DNA of 64,000 nucleotides from CADEEN01 sp963783785 (GTDB lineage: Bacteria > Pseudomonadota > Gammaproteobacteria > Burkholderiales > Burkholderiaceae_C). Below are positions 9,238-17,557 of the stretch, in pieces. Under the pieces are notes generated by a model. That model searched no databases. It saw only the letters and a list, made by a program, of their open reading frames with translations, and was not told where the DNA came from. Both the position numbers and the translations under genes were made by a program. Location of the stretch: positions 1 through 64,000 of the forward strand of contig CAWAOQ010000010.1 in NCBI GenBank assembly GCA_963783785.1. Direction: 5' to 3'. Each line of letters begins with the position of its first letter. The stretch's first letter is position 1.

Positions 9238-9314
9238 TGGTAGGCGCGATTGGACTCGAACCAACGACCCCCACCATGTCAAGGTGGTGCTCTAACCAGC
9301 TGAGCTACGCGCCT
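9238..9314 (-). tRNA. tRNA-Val, anticodon GAC
   Basis: 77 nt including an encoded CCA (9238-9240). The 7-bp acceptor stem AGGCGCG/CGCGCCT has discriminator A. The D-arm is GCTCAGCTGGTTAGAGC, the anticodon stem CCACC/GGTGG encloses loop TTGACAT with anticodon GAC, and the T-loop is TTCGAGT. All arms pair. It reads GUC valine codons. It follows relA by 33 bp in the same direction and has its own terminator. Confidence 0.97.
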
Positions 9315-9347
9315 GAAAGGGCGGCATTGTAGCAGCGGATATCGGGG

Positions 9348-11579
9348 CTACTTGCGTCGCGCCGAACGCACGCCGCCGATGTGCGCCACCTGCGACAGCA
9401 CCTGCGACAAGCGCTCGGTGTTGCCGACTTCGACCGTGAAGGTCATCCAGGCCACCGCGCCGCCGCTGCCCTTGACGCTTTGACTGTGCACGCCGGTGAC
9501 ATTGACCTTCTCCTTCGCGAAGACCTCGGTGATGTCGCGCAGCAGGCCGGGGCGATCGCCGGCCTCGACCAGCACGTCGATCGGGTAGAGGCCACCGTCC
9601 TTCGGGCTGCGGCCCCACTCGACCGCGATCACGCGCTCGGGCGCGCGCTCGCGCATGTGCCGCAGGTTGCTGCAGTTGCGGCGGTGGATGGCCACACCCT
9701 TGCCGCGGGTGACGAAGCCGTCGATCGCATCCGGCGGCGCGGGCCGGCAGCAGCGCGCCAGGCTGGTCAGCAGCGAATCGACGCCGACCACCAGCACGCC
9801 GCCGCGGCCGCCGCCCTCCTCTGCCTTCGAGCGCTTGATCAGCGGCGCCTCTTCCGCGGCAGGCGGCGCCACGGGGCGCAGCAGCTGTTCGATCGTGCGC
9901 AGCGAGAACTCGTCCTTGCCGACCACCTCGAACAAGGCCTCGGCGTTCTTGAAGCCCAGTCGCGCCGCCAGCTCGTCGTGCTTGATTGCCGTCTTGCCCT
10001 CGCGCTGCAACAGCCTTTCGACCAGTTCGCGGCCCTTGGCCACAGTCTGTGCTTGCGCTCGGGCGTTGAACCACGCCCTCACCTTGGCGCGCGCGCGTGC
10101 GCCGGCCAGGTAGCCGAGTTCGGGGTTGAGCCAATCCAGGGATGGACCGCCGTCCTTCGCGGCGTTGATCTCGACGGTCTGGCCATTGACCAGCGGCGTG
10201 TTCAGCGGCACCAGCACGCCATCGACGCGCGCACCGCGGCAGCGATGGCCGAGGTCGGTGTGCAGCATGTAGGCGAAGTCGATCGGCGTCGCGCCGGCTG
10301 GCAGCTCGATCACCGCCGCCTGCGGCGTGAAGACGTAGATGCGCTCGTCGGCAGGCGCCGGCGCGCCGCCCGCCGGCTCGGCGACGAACTCGCGCTCCCA
10401 GGCCAGCAACTGGCGCAGCACGGCCTTGCGCGCCTCGGCAATGCGTTCGTCGTCGCTGCCGGTGGCGCTGACGCCGGCGTAGCCCTTGATGCCGGCTTCC
10501 TTGTAGGCCCAGTGCGCAGCCACGCCGAATTCGGCGTGCTCGTGCATCTCGCGGGTGCGGATCTGGATCTCGACCGGCCGTTCGTCGTCGGCACGCACGA
10601 CGGTGTGCAGCGACTGGTAGCCGTTGAGCTTCGGACGCGCGATGTAGTCGTCGAACTGCCCTGCCACTGGCGCCCAGCGCTCGTGAACGCGGGCCAGCGC
10701 CGCATAGCAGCTGGCCACGTCGGCAACGATGACACGCATTGCGCGCAGATCGAGCACCTGTTCGAAATCGAGCCGCTTGCCCTGCATCTTTTTCCAGATG
10801 CTGTAGAGGTGCTTGGGTCGCCCCTGGACCTCTGCCGCGAGTCCGTGCGCATGCAGATCGGCAGCCAGTTCGGCACGGAACGCCTCGACGGCGGCCTCGC
10901 GCGCGGCACGGGTCTGGTCGAGCCATCCGGCCACCCGCCGGTAGTCGTCGGCCTGCAGAAAACGGAACGCCAGATCCTCCATTTCCCACTTGATCTGCCA
11001 GATGCCCAGTCGGTTGGCCAGCGGTGCAAAGACCTGCTGCGACTCGCGCGCCACCTGCTGCGGGCAGTCGATGCGCGCAGCGGCGTGCCAGCGCAGCGTC
11101 TGCAGGCGGGACGCCAGCCGCAGCAGCACCACCCGCAGGTCGCGCGAAAAAGCCAGCAGCATCTTGCGCACGCGCTCGGTCTGCTCGGCCTGCGCTGCGC
11201 TGTCACCGACCGGGTGCGCCGCGCGGGCGGCGCGCTGGATCTGCACCAGCTTGCGCGTATGCCCGACCAGGCTGGCGTAGCTGTCGCCGAAGGCCTTGGC
11301 CACCACCTCCTCGGGCCGCTGCAGCCAGTCGCCGGCATACACCAGGTAGGCCGCGGCTTGCATCGCCGGCGCCGTGCCGATGCTGCGCAGCACTGCGGCC
11401 ACGCCGTCGGCATGGGCCAGTGCGTCTTCGCCGGTGTCGAGCCGGTGGCCGGCCAGCAGCGGCTCGGCAAAGGCGCGGGCGCGGATCAGTGCGGCCGCAC
11501 CATGGTCCGCCTGGCTGTCGTCGGCCAGACGCACGATCGGCGCCGCGGCATCGGCGGCCGGGCCAGCGGTCGTCTTCAT
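9348..11579 (-). CDS. relA: GTP pyrophosphokinase RelA ((p)ppGpp synthetase)
   Basis: 743 residues, the usual RelA length. It makes (p)ppGpp on stalled ribosomes. In order: a degenerate HD hydrolase domain in which the HD pair of the conserved LLHD is replaced (AAYLVYAGDW) and KLADRLHNMR becomes RLASRLQTLR, so hydrolysis is not expected; the synthetase domain with RPKHLYSIWKKMQGKRLDFE and PKLNGYQSLHTVV; a TGS domain (RIYVFTPQAAVIELPAG); a Cys/His-containing helical region (ARCCRPAPPD, AIHRRNCSNL); and a C-terminal ACT domain. The start overlaps the stop of the upstream hydrolase gene by 4 nt, so the two form an operon. A separate bifunctional SpoT must lie elsewhere. Confidence 0.93.
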   Translation of the reverse strand: MKTTAGPAADAAAPIVRLADDSQADHGAAALIRARAFAEPLLAGHRLDTGEDALAHADGVAAVLRSIGTAPAMQAAAYLVYAGDWLQRPEEVVAKAFGDSYASLVGHTRKLVQIQRAARAAHPVGDSAAQAEQTERVRKMLLAFSRDLRVVLLRLASRLQTLRWHAAARIDCPQQVARESQQVFAPLANRLGIWQIKWEMEDLAFRFLQADDYRRVAGWLDQTRAAREAAVEAFRAELAADLHAHGLAAEVQGRPKHLYSIWKKMQGKRLDFEQVLDLRAMRVIVADVASCYAALARVHERWAPVAGQFDDYIARPKLNGYQSLHTVVRADDERPVEIQIRTREMHEHAEFGVAAHWAYKEAGIKGYAGVSATGSDDERIAEARKAVLRQLLAWEREFVAEPAGGAPAPADERIYVFTPQAAVIELPAGATPIDFAYMLHTDLGHRCRGARVDGVLVPLNTPLVNGQTVEINAAKDGGPSLDWLNPELGYLAGARARAKVRAWFNARAQAQTVAKGRELVERLLQREGKTAIKHDELAARLGFKNAEALFEVVGKDEFSLRTIEQLLRPVAPPAAEEAPLIKRSKAEEGGGRGGVLVVGVDSLLTSLARCCRPAPPDAIDGFVTRGKGVAIHRRNCSNLRHMRERAPERVIAVEWGRSPKDGGLYPIDVLVEAGDRPGLLRDITEVFAKEKVNVTGVHSQSVKGSGGAVAWMTFTVEVGNTERLSQVLSQVAHIGGVRSARRK

Positions 11580-12460
11580 GGACCGAGCAGGAACTCGCGC
11601 ACCACCTGCACCTGGTCGGGTTGCACCAGCATCGGAGCGTGGCCGACGCCGGCAAGCTCGACCAGCCGTGCGCGTGGCCCGCGTTCGGTCATCGCCTTGG
11701 CGGTGGCTGGCGACAGCAAGTCGCTGTCGGCGCCGCGCAGCAGCAGCGTCGGCAAGGTCAGGCTGTCATAGGCCTGCCACAGCAATGCCTCGCCGGCCTT
11801 GGCGATCTCGGGCGTGACGGCGCGAAAGGGCACGGCGATCGCCGGATCGACATGCGGCTTGAAGCCATCGCCGTCGGGTACCAGTTGCGGCGCGGTCAGC
11901 GCCAGCCACTGCTCGCGAGTGTGTGGTCCGAAGCCGAGCGAGATCGCGCGCAGCGCATCGGCAGCCTCTTCGAGCGTGCGCCAGTGCGCCGGCTGGCCGA
12001 GGTAGGCCCCGATGCGCGTCAGCGCCACCGGCTCGATCGTCGGCCCGACATCGTTGAGCACCAGTCGCCGCAAAGGCGAGCCCTGCAACGCAGCGACGCC
12101 CAGGCCGATCAGTCCGCCCATCGAGGTACCGACCCAGTCGACCGTGCCCGCGTTCAGACGAGCCAGCAGGGTGACCATGTCGGCGACGTACTGCGCCACC
12201 TGGTAGTTCATCGGGTTGGCCAGGCGGTCGGAGCGGCCGCGGCCGACGACGTCCGGGCAGACCACCCGGTAGCTGTCGCTGAGCGCGCGCGCCAGCGTGT
12301 CGAAGTCGCGGCCCTGGCGCGACAGGCCATGCACGCAGATCAGAACGCGCGGGTTGGCCGGGTCGCCCCATTCCCAGTAGGCCATTCGATGCAGCGCCAT
12401 CCGTGTCGGGGCGGGTGCGTCCAGGCATTGCACATGGGCCAGGCGCGGTTGGTCGGTCAC
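11576..12460 (-). CDS. Alpha/beta-hydrolase
   Basis: 294 residues with no signal peptide. It shows the alpha/beta-hydrolase oxyanion stretch VLICVHGLSRQGRDF, the nucleophile elbow VGTSMGGLIG (Ser), a likely acid in LLRGADSDLLS, and the catalytic His in VGHAPML. Substrate specificity cannot be read; similar proteins are called esterases or epoxide hydrolases. Its stop overlaps the relA start by 4 nt. It diverges from bdhA over only 51 bp, so the two may share control. Confidence 0.85.
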   Translation of the reverse strand: MTDQPRLAHVQCLDAPAPTRMALHRMAYWEWGDPANPRVLICVHGLSRQGRDFDTLARALSDSYRVVCPDVVGRGRSDRLANPMNYQVAQYVADMVTLLARLNAGTVDWVGTSMGGLIGLGVAALQGSPLRRLVLNDVGPTIEPVALTRIGAYLGQPAHWRTLEEAADALRAISLGFGPHTREQWLALTAPQLVPDGDGFKPHVDPAIAVPFRAVTPEIAKAGEALLWQAYDSLTLPTLLLRGADSDLLSPATAKAMTERGPRARLVELAGVGHAPMLVQPDQVQVVREFLLGP

Positions 12461-12511
12461 GTGTCACTCCTCAATCGATAATCGATGCTACCAACGACAG
12501 GAGGGGTCCAC
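12461..12511. promoter_or_regulatory. Short divergent promoter region with ATCGAT repeat
   Basis: 51 bp between the hydrolase and bdhA starts. It contains the near-palindrome ATCGATAATCGAT (about 12474-12486), which includes GATAAT, a good -10 match, and a strong GGAGGGG ribosome site for bdhA. The repeat could be a shared operator; this is inferred from its position only. Confidence 0.4.
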
Positions 12512-13282
12512 ATGCTCACCGGCAAGACAGCGCTGATCACGGGGTCGACCAGCGGCATCGGCCTGGGTATCGCCAAGACCCTGGCGACCCACGGCGCCAA
12601 CATCGTCCTCAATGGCTTCGGCGACGTCGACGCGGCGCGGCGCGAATTCCGCGACCTCAAGATACAGATCGCCTACCACCCGGCCGACATGAGCAAGCCC
12701 GAGCAGATCGCCGACATGGTGGCGCATGCCGAGCGCACGATGGGCCGCATCGACATCCTGGTCAACAACGCGGGTATCCAGCACGTGGCCAATGTCGAAG
12801 ACTTCCCGATCGACAAGTGGGACGCGATCATCGCCATCAACCTGACCTCGGCGTTCCACACGACGCGGCTGGCCTTGCCGGGCATGAAAGCGCGCAACTG
12901 GGGTCGCATACTCAATATCGCGTCGGTTCATGGCCTGGTGGCCTCTGCGGCCAAGAGCGCATACGTCGCCGCCAAGCACGGCCTGGTCGGCTTCACCAAG
13001 GCCGTGGCACTGGAGACGGCCACCACCGGCGTCACCGCCAACGCCATCTGCCCCGGCTGGGTGCTGACGCCGCTGGTGCAGCAACAGGTCGATGCGCGCG
13101 CTGCCAAGGATGGCGTCGACGGCGAAGAAGCCAAGCGGCGGCTGCTGGCAGAGAAGCAACCCTCGCTGCAGTTCACGACCACGGCGCAACTCGGCGAACT
13201 GGCACTGTTCCTGTGCTCGGCTGGCGCAGACAACATCCGCGGCGCGGCGTTCAACGTCGACGGCGGCTGGGCCGCGCAGTAG
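12512..13282 (+). CDS. bdhA: 3-Hydroxybutyrate dehydrogenase (short-chain dehydrogenase)
   Basis: 256 residues, the usual BDH size. It oxidises D-3-hydroxybutyrate to acetoacetate with NAD+, the last step in using stored polyhydroxybutyrate. It shows the TGSTSGIGLGIA cofactor loop, NNAG, catalytic Ser in LNIASVHG, the YxxxK pair in AYVAAKHG, and CPGWVLTPLV. The QxQ/KQP-containing C-terminal region (LAEKQPSLQF) is typical of bacterial BDH. A strong AGGAGGGG lies just before ATG 12512. It converges on the SIMPL gene with 18 bp between stops. Confidence 0.9.
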   Translation: MLTGKTALITGSTSGIGLGIAKTLATHGANIVLNGFGDVDAARREFRDLKIQIAYHPADMSKPEQIADMVAHAERTMGRIDILVNNAGIQHVANVEDFPIDKWDAIIAINLTSAFHTTRLALPGMKARNWGRILNIASVHGLVASAAKSAYVAAKHGLVGFTKAVALETATTGVTANAICPGWVLTPLVQQQVDARAAKDGVDGEEAKRRLLAEKQPSLQFTTTAQLGELALFLCSAGADNIRGAAFNVDGGWAAQ

Positions 13283-13300
13283 CCGCCGCGACGCCATACC

Positions 13301-14026
13301 TCAGCGCGTCATCTGTGCCGAGCCGCTGACGGTGGCGGTCACGTCACCCTTGCCGGCTTCGGTGGGCAGTGCCTCGTCGGCCATCGCCGATGCCCTGGCC
13401 GCCTTCATCAGCATCGGCGTCGGTGGCGATGGTGGCTCGCTGGTCGCAACGCTGACCTCGCGCACGCTGTAGCCGGTGTAGCCGAACTGCTGGCTCATCT
13501 GCAGCGCCTTGGCGCGCCAGCGCGCGATGGCCTGCGCAACGACGTCGGCCTCGAACTTCTCCCGCGCTTCGCGCGACAGCGAATAACCCACGCGCGCAAT
13601 GGTCATGGTCTGGATGCGGCCGGTGAGTTGGGCGATGGCCGCAACGTCCTTGCCCTGCACGGACAACTCGGCCGTCCCCTGCCAGCCGCTGATGACCGGC
13701 TGGCTGCCTTTGGCCGGGCTGGCGTAGCGTGGATAGAGCGAAAAGTTGCCCGTCTGCACGTCGACCTGCCCCGGCTTGGCGATCTTGCGTGCTTCAGCCA
13801 GCGCCGCATCGAGCGCCTGCTTCAACCCGCTCTGCAGCGCCTGCGCGTCGCTGCCCTCGCGCGTGACGCTGAAGACCACCGTCAGGACATCCTTGGTCAC
13901 CTCGGTCGTCGCGGTGGTGGTCAGGTTGAGCACACCGCTCGGTGGCGCGGGCAGCGATGGTGCCTGGGCCTGGACGCCGATTGCCGTGGCGGCCAAGACC
14001 AGCGTCCAGCCAAGTCTGCATTGCAT
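13301..14026 (-). CDS. SIMPL-domain (DUF541) periplasmic protein
   Basis: 241 residues. A signal peptide (MQCRLGWTLVLAATAIGVQA) is followed by the SIMPL/DUF541 pattern: LNLTTTATTEVTKDVLTVVF, a long helix with LKQALDAALAEARKIA, and NFSLYPRYASPAKGS. The family includes the E. coli oxidative-stress protein YggE and the Brucella BP26 antigen; the molecular role is unclear. The start at ATG 14026 is chosen because it gives a clean signal peptide. It diverges from the ompR-like gene over 192 bp. Confidence 0.85.
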   Translation of the reverse strand: MQCRLGWTLVLAATAIGVQAQAPSLPAPPSGVLNLTTTATTEVTKDVLTVVFSVTREGSDAQALQSGLKQALDAALAEARKIAKPGQVDVQTGNFSLYPRYASPAKGSQPVISGWQGTAELSVQGKDVAAIAQLTGRIQTMTIARVGYSLSREAREKFEADVVAQAIARWRAKALQMSQQFGYTGYSVREVSVATSEPPSPPTPMLMKAARASAMADEALPTEAGKGDVTATVSGSAQMTR

Positions 14027-14218
14027 CTCGATCCTTTCGATGACGATTGCTTGCGTCTGCGCGACACAGTGTGCACAGCGCGGCGTGAACAAGTTCCGTT
14101 GACCGCCCGCAGCGCGCCCTTGGCGCCGAAAGACTTGTAACGGACCGGTCAGAATTAGGGTTTACCCGCCATGAAAGACCCGTACCATGCGGCTGTTACA
14201 TATTTGGAGTGCCCGCCC

Positions 14219-14953
14219 ATGAACGCACCTGCCACAGCCCGCCCGGATCGCGTGGTCGTCGTCGACGACGATGCCCGCATCCGCGATCTGCTGCGCCGCT
14301 ACCTGACGCAGGAAGGCTTCGAGGTCCTGCTGGCCGAAGATGCCAAGGCACTGAACCGCCTGCTGACGCGCGAGACGATCGACCTGATCGTGCTCGACCT
14401 GATGCTGCCCGGCGAAGACGGCCTGTCGATCTGCCGGCGCCTGCGCGCGGCCAACGACGTGACGCCGATCATCATGCTGACGGCCAAGGTCGAGGACGTC
14501 GACCGTATCGTCGGCCTCGAAGTCGGTGCCGACGACTACCTGCCCAAGCCGTTCAATCCACGCGAGTTGCTGGCACGGATCCATGCCGTGCTGCGCCGCC
14601 GGCCGGCGATGGAGGCACCCGGCGCGCCAGCCAAGGAGGCGCAGGTCGTGACCTTCGGGCCCTTCGAGTTCGACCTGTCGCTGCGGCGCCTGACCAAGGA
14701 CGGCCAGCAGATGGCGCTGACCACTGGCGAGTTCTCGATGCTCAAGGCGCTGGTGCGGCATCCGCGTCAACCGCTGTCGCGCGACAAGCTGGCCCAATTG
14801 GCGCGCGGCCGCGAGTTCGAGCCGTTCGATCGCAGCCTGGACGTGCAGATCTCGCGCCTGCGCAAGATGATCGAGCCCGATCCGGCGCAACCGCGCTACA
14901 TCCAGACGGTGTGGGGCGTCGGCTACGTGTTCGTGCCGGACGGCGCGAGTTGA
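14219..14953 (+). CDS. ompR: OmpR-family response regulator
   Basis: 244 residues. The receiver domain has the acidic pair VVVDDDARI, the phospho-acceptor Asp in IVLDLMLPGEDG (about residue 60), and the Lys in YLPKPFNPREL. A winged-helix DNA-binding domain follows (TGEFSMLKALVRHP, RSLDVQISRLRKMIE, YIQTVWGVGYVFVP). The histidine kinase gene follows after 30 bp, so the two form one two-component system. ATG 14219 is preferred over ATG 14171, which would add an unconserved-looking leader. Confidence 0.92.
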   Translation: MNAPATARPDRVVVVDDDARIRDLLRRYLTQEGFEVLLAEDAKALNRLLTRETIDLIVLDLMLPGEDGLSICRRLRAANDVTPIIMLTAKVEDVDRIVGLEVGADDYLPKPFNPRELLARIHAVLRRRPAMEAPGAPAKEAQVVTFGPFEFDLSLRRLTKDGQQMALTTGEFSMLKALVRHPRQPLSRDKLAQLARGREFEPFDRSLDVQISRLRKMIEPDPAQPRYIQTVWGVGYVFVPDGAS

Positions 14954-14983
14954 CCGTCGCGGCCTGAGGCATCATCGCGCCCC

Positions 14984-16312
14984 ATGCCCCGCGCCTCGGT
15001 CGGCCTGAGCCTTTTTTCCCGCACCTTCTTCCTGCTGGCCTTGCTGCTGGCGGGTGGCATTTTCGCGTGGGTGCAGACGCTGCGCGCGCTCGAGCTCGAG
15101 CCGCGCGCCGTGCAGGCGGCGCAGCAGATCGCCAGCCTGGTGAACCTGTCGCGCGCCGCGCTTCGCTACTCCGACAGCATCAACCGCGTCGCGGTGGTCA
15201 AGACCATGACCGACCAGGAATCGATGCGCGTGCTGCCACGCGAGCCGGGCGACCGCTGGGCTCCGTTCGAGGTCGACCGATTCACACGCCGCGTCGGCGC
15301 AGAACTGCGCTCGCGACTGGATGCCGACACGGTGATTGCCAGCGCCGTCAACGGCCAGCCGGGCTTGTGGGTCGGTTTCACGATCGAGAAGGACCCGTAC
15401 TGGCTGCAGGCCGAGGCGACACGCGTGGTGCCGTTGACGCCGGGCACCTGGTTCGTCTGGGTCGGCATCGCGCTGCTGGCCACACTGCTCGGCTCGGTGT
15501 CGATCGCGCGGCTGATCAACCAGCCGCTGCGCGACCTGAGCTTCGCCGCCAGCCGCATTCGCGAAGGCGAGTTCGATTCCGTGCTCGACGAGAACACCCT
15601 GACCAGCGAGATCCGCGAGGTCAACATGGGCTTCAACCGGATGGCACGCGAGCTGGCCAAGGTGGAAGAAGACCGCGCGGTGATGCTGGCCGGCATCAGC
15701 CATGACCTGCGGACGCCACTGGCGCGCCTTCGCCTGGAGGCCGAAATGAGCGTCAGCGACGAGGATGCACGGCAGAACATGGCGCTCGACATCGACCAGC
15801 TCGACGCCATCATCGACAAGTTCATGGACTACGCGCGGCCGGGCGACGCCCGCCTGGTGCCGGTGAACCTGTCGCAACTGGTCGACAAGGAAGCGGCCAC
15901 GTTCCGCGATCCACGCGAGATCCGCATCACCTCGCGGCTGGCGATCGATCTGCGGGTGATGGCCGATGAAACCGAACTCGGGCGGGTCTTTGGCAACCTG
16001 TTCGAGAATGCGCGCCGCTACGGCCGCAGCACCGACACCGGCATCGCGGTGGTGACGGTGACCTACGTGCGCTCGGGCCCGTGGGTCATTGTCAGCGTCC
16101 GCGACCAGGGTGCCGGAGTGGCGCCCGAGAAGCTGGCGCAGTTGACGACGCCGTTCTACCGCGGCGACGCTGCACGCACGGCCGCCACCGGCGCCGGCCT
16201 CGGCCTGGCGATTGTCGAGAAGGCGATGCAGCGCATGGGCGGGCAGTTCGAGATCGACAACGCGCCCGATGGTGGGCTTGTGGCCCACATCCGACTCAAG
16301 CGCGCACCCTGA
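14984..16312 (+). CDS. envZ: EnvZ-like sensor histidine kinase
   Basis: 442 residues. TM1 is at about residues 12-30 and TM2 at about 157-180 (WVGIALLATLLGSVSIARLI), with a periplasmic loop of about 125 residues. HAMP follows, then the dimerisation box GISHDLRTPLARLRLE with phospho-accepting His 243. The ATPase has the N box LFENARRYG, G1 VRDQGAGV, and TGAGLGLAIVEKAMQR. It partners the OmpR-like regulator just upstream. In other bacteria this pair responds to osmolarity and membrane state; the signal here is inferred. The gene ends 3 bp from the convergent ispF stop. Confidence 0.92.
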   Translation: MPRASVGLSLFSRTFFLLALLLAGGIFAWVQTLRALELEPRAVQAAQQIASLVNLSRAALRYSDSINRVAVVKTMTDQESMRVLPREPGDRWAPFEVDRFTRRVGAELRSRLDADTVIASAVNGQPGLWVGFTIEKDPYWLQAEATRVVPLTPGTWFVWVGIALLATLLGSVSIARLINQPLRDLSFAASRIREGEFDSVLDENTLTSEIREVNMGFNRMARELAKVEEDRAVMLAGISHDLRTPLARLRLEAEMSVSDEDARQNMALDIDQLDAIIDKFMDYARPGDARLVPVNLSQLVDKEAATFRDPREIRITSRLAIDLRVMADETELGRVFGNLFENARRYGRSTDTGIAVVTVTYVRSGPWVIVSVRDQGAGVAPEKLAQLTTPFYRGDAARTAATGAGLGLAIVEKAMQRMGGQFEIDNAPDGGLVAHIRLKRAP

Positions 16313-16315
16313 GGG

Positions 16316-16795
16316 TCAGGCCTGCGCCAGCAGGCAGACGGCCCGCGCCTCGATCGCGCGGCCCTCGCCGACCGGGCCCATCCGCTCGGCGGTCTTGGCC
16401 TTGACATTGAGCTGGTCGGCGCTGAGCCCGAGCACGCCGGCCAACCGCTCACGCATCGCGGCGATGTGCGGCGCCAGTTTCGGTGCCTGAGCGACGATGG
16501 TGCTGTCGATGTTGACGATCTCGAATCCCGCAGCGCGAATCCGCACCGCGGCTTCGCCCAGCAGGCGCATCGAGTCGGCGCCGGCGAAGGCTGGGTCGGT
16601 GTCGGGGAAGTGAGCGCCGATGTCACCGAGCGCCGCGGCCCCGAAGAGCGCGTCGGTGATCGCATGCGCCAGCGCATCGGCGTCGGAGTGGCCGAGCAAT
16701 CCATGGCTGTGCGGGATCGTCACCCCACCGAGGATCAGCGGCCGGCCGGTCACCAGGGCGTGCGTGTCCCAGCCCTCGCCAATGCGCAGTTTCAT
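16316..16795 (-). CDS. ispF: 2-C-methyl-D-erythritol 2,4-cyclodiphosphate synthase
   Basis: 159 residues, the standard length. It cyclises CDP-ME-2-phosphate in the non-mevalonate isoprenoid pathway. It shows the metal-binding GEGWDTHAL (Asp and His), LLGHSDADALAHAITDAL, IGAHFPDTDP, NIDSTIVAQAPKL and VKAKTAERMGPVG. The gene follows ispD by 16 bp in the same direction; the two catalyse the third and fifth steps of the same pathway. dxr of the same pathway lies at 61479-62666. Confidence 0.96.
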   Translation of the reverse strand: MKLRIGEGWDTHALVTGRPLILGGVTIPHSHGLLGHSDADALAHAITDALFGAAALGDIGAHFPDTDPAFAGADSMRLLGEAAVRIRAAGFEIVNIDSTIVAQAPKLAPHIAAMRERLAGVLGLSADQLNVKAKTAERMGPVGEGRAIEARAVCLLAQA

Positions 16796-16811
16796 GCGTG
16801 GACCCCTTCCT

Positions 16812-17517
16812 TCATGGGCAAGCGAGCAGGCGCGCTGCCAACGCGAAATCGGCCGGCCAGGTGAGCTTGAAATTGTCGGGCTCGCCGCGCACGAGCAACG
16901 GCGCGTGGCCCAGCGCTTCGACCGCGCTGGCCTCGTCGGTGACATTGCCGTCGGCCTGGGCCAAGGCCCGCTGCAGCACACCGAGGCGAAACATCTGCGG
17001 AGTCTGCGCCAGCCACTTGCCGCGGCGGTCAAGCGTGGCGGCGACACGATCGGCTGCATCGGCCTGCTTCAGGGTGTCCGCCAACGGCAACGCAAGCAGG
17101 CCGCCGACTGCATCGGCGATGCAGGCATCGATCAGGCGCTCGATCGACGCGGGCTGCACCAGGCAGCGCGCCGCGTCGTGCACCAGCACCCAGTCTCGAT
17201 CACGAACACCAAGCCTGAGGCAGGCACGTCAGCCCGGCGGCCACCGAAGCGGCTCGGGTTGCGCCGCCGCAGCGCTCTGCCCAGCCGTCGAACGCCGGTG
17301 CATGGGCCAGGAAGCCGGAATCGTCGGGCGCCAGCACGACCAGCGTCCTCGCGATTCGTGGCACACGGGCCAATGCGGCCAAGGTGCGTGCGACCACCGT
17401 CATGCCGGCAACGGACCGGTACTGCTTGGGCCCACCGGCACCGGCACGCTCGCCAACGCCGGCACAGGGCACGAGCGCATAGCAGTTGGCGTCGCCGTCG
17501 TCGGAAGTCGTGGTCAT
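16812..17517 (-). CDS. ispD: 2-C-methyl-D-erythritol 4-phosphate cytidylyltransferase, frame-broken
   Basis: About 234 residues read over a frame break near 17210. It transfers CMP to methylerythritol phosphate. The N-terminal frame has the nucleotide-binding ALVPCAGVGERAGAGGPKQY and ASVAAGL. The other frame continues with DWVLVHDAARCLV, then GKWLAQTPQMFRLG and DEASAVEALGH. The break coincides with a tandem TGCC repeat (reading leftward ACG-TGCC-TGCC-TCAGG). Removing one copy restores LTCLRLGVRDRDWVLVHDAA. As the enzyme is normally essential, a sequence error is likely. It diverges from mfd with 40 bp between starts. Confidence 0.9.
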
Positions 17518-17557
17518 TGGGGGCGATTCTAGAATCCGCCCCTCCATTCAAGTTCTC

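Noticed and set aside
9348..11579. Bifunctional Rel/SpoT
   Set aside because: The hydrolase HD and ED-type motifs are missing, so RelA is the better call.
9381..11771. A 796-codon plus-strand open frame
   Set aside because: Antisense to relA; composition is that of a shadow frame.
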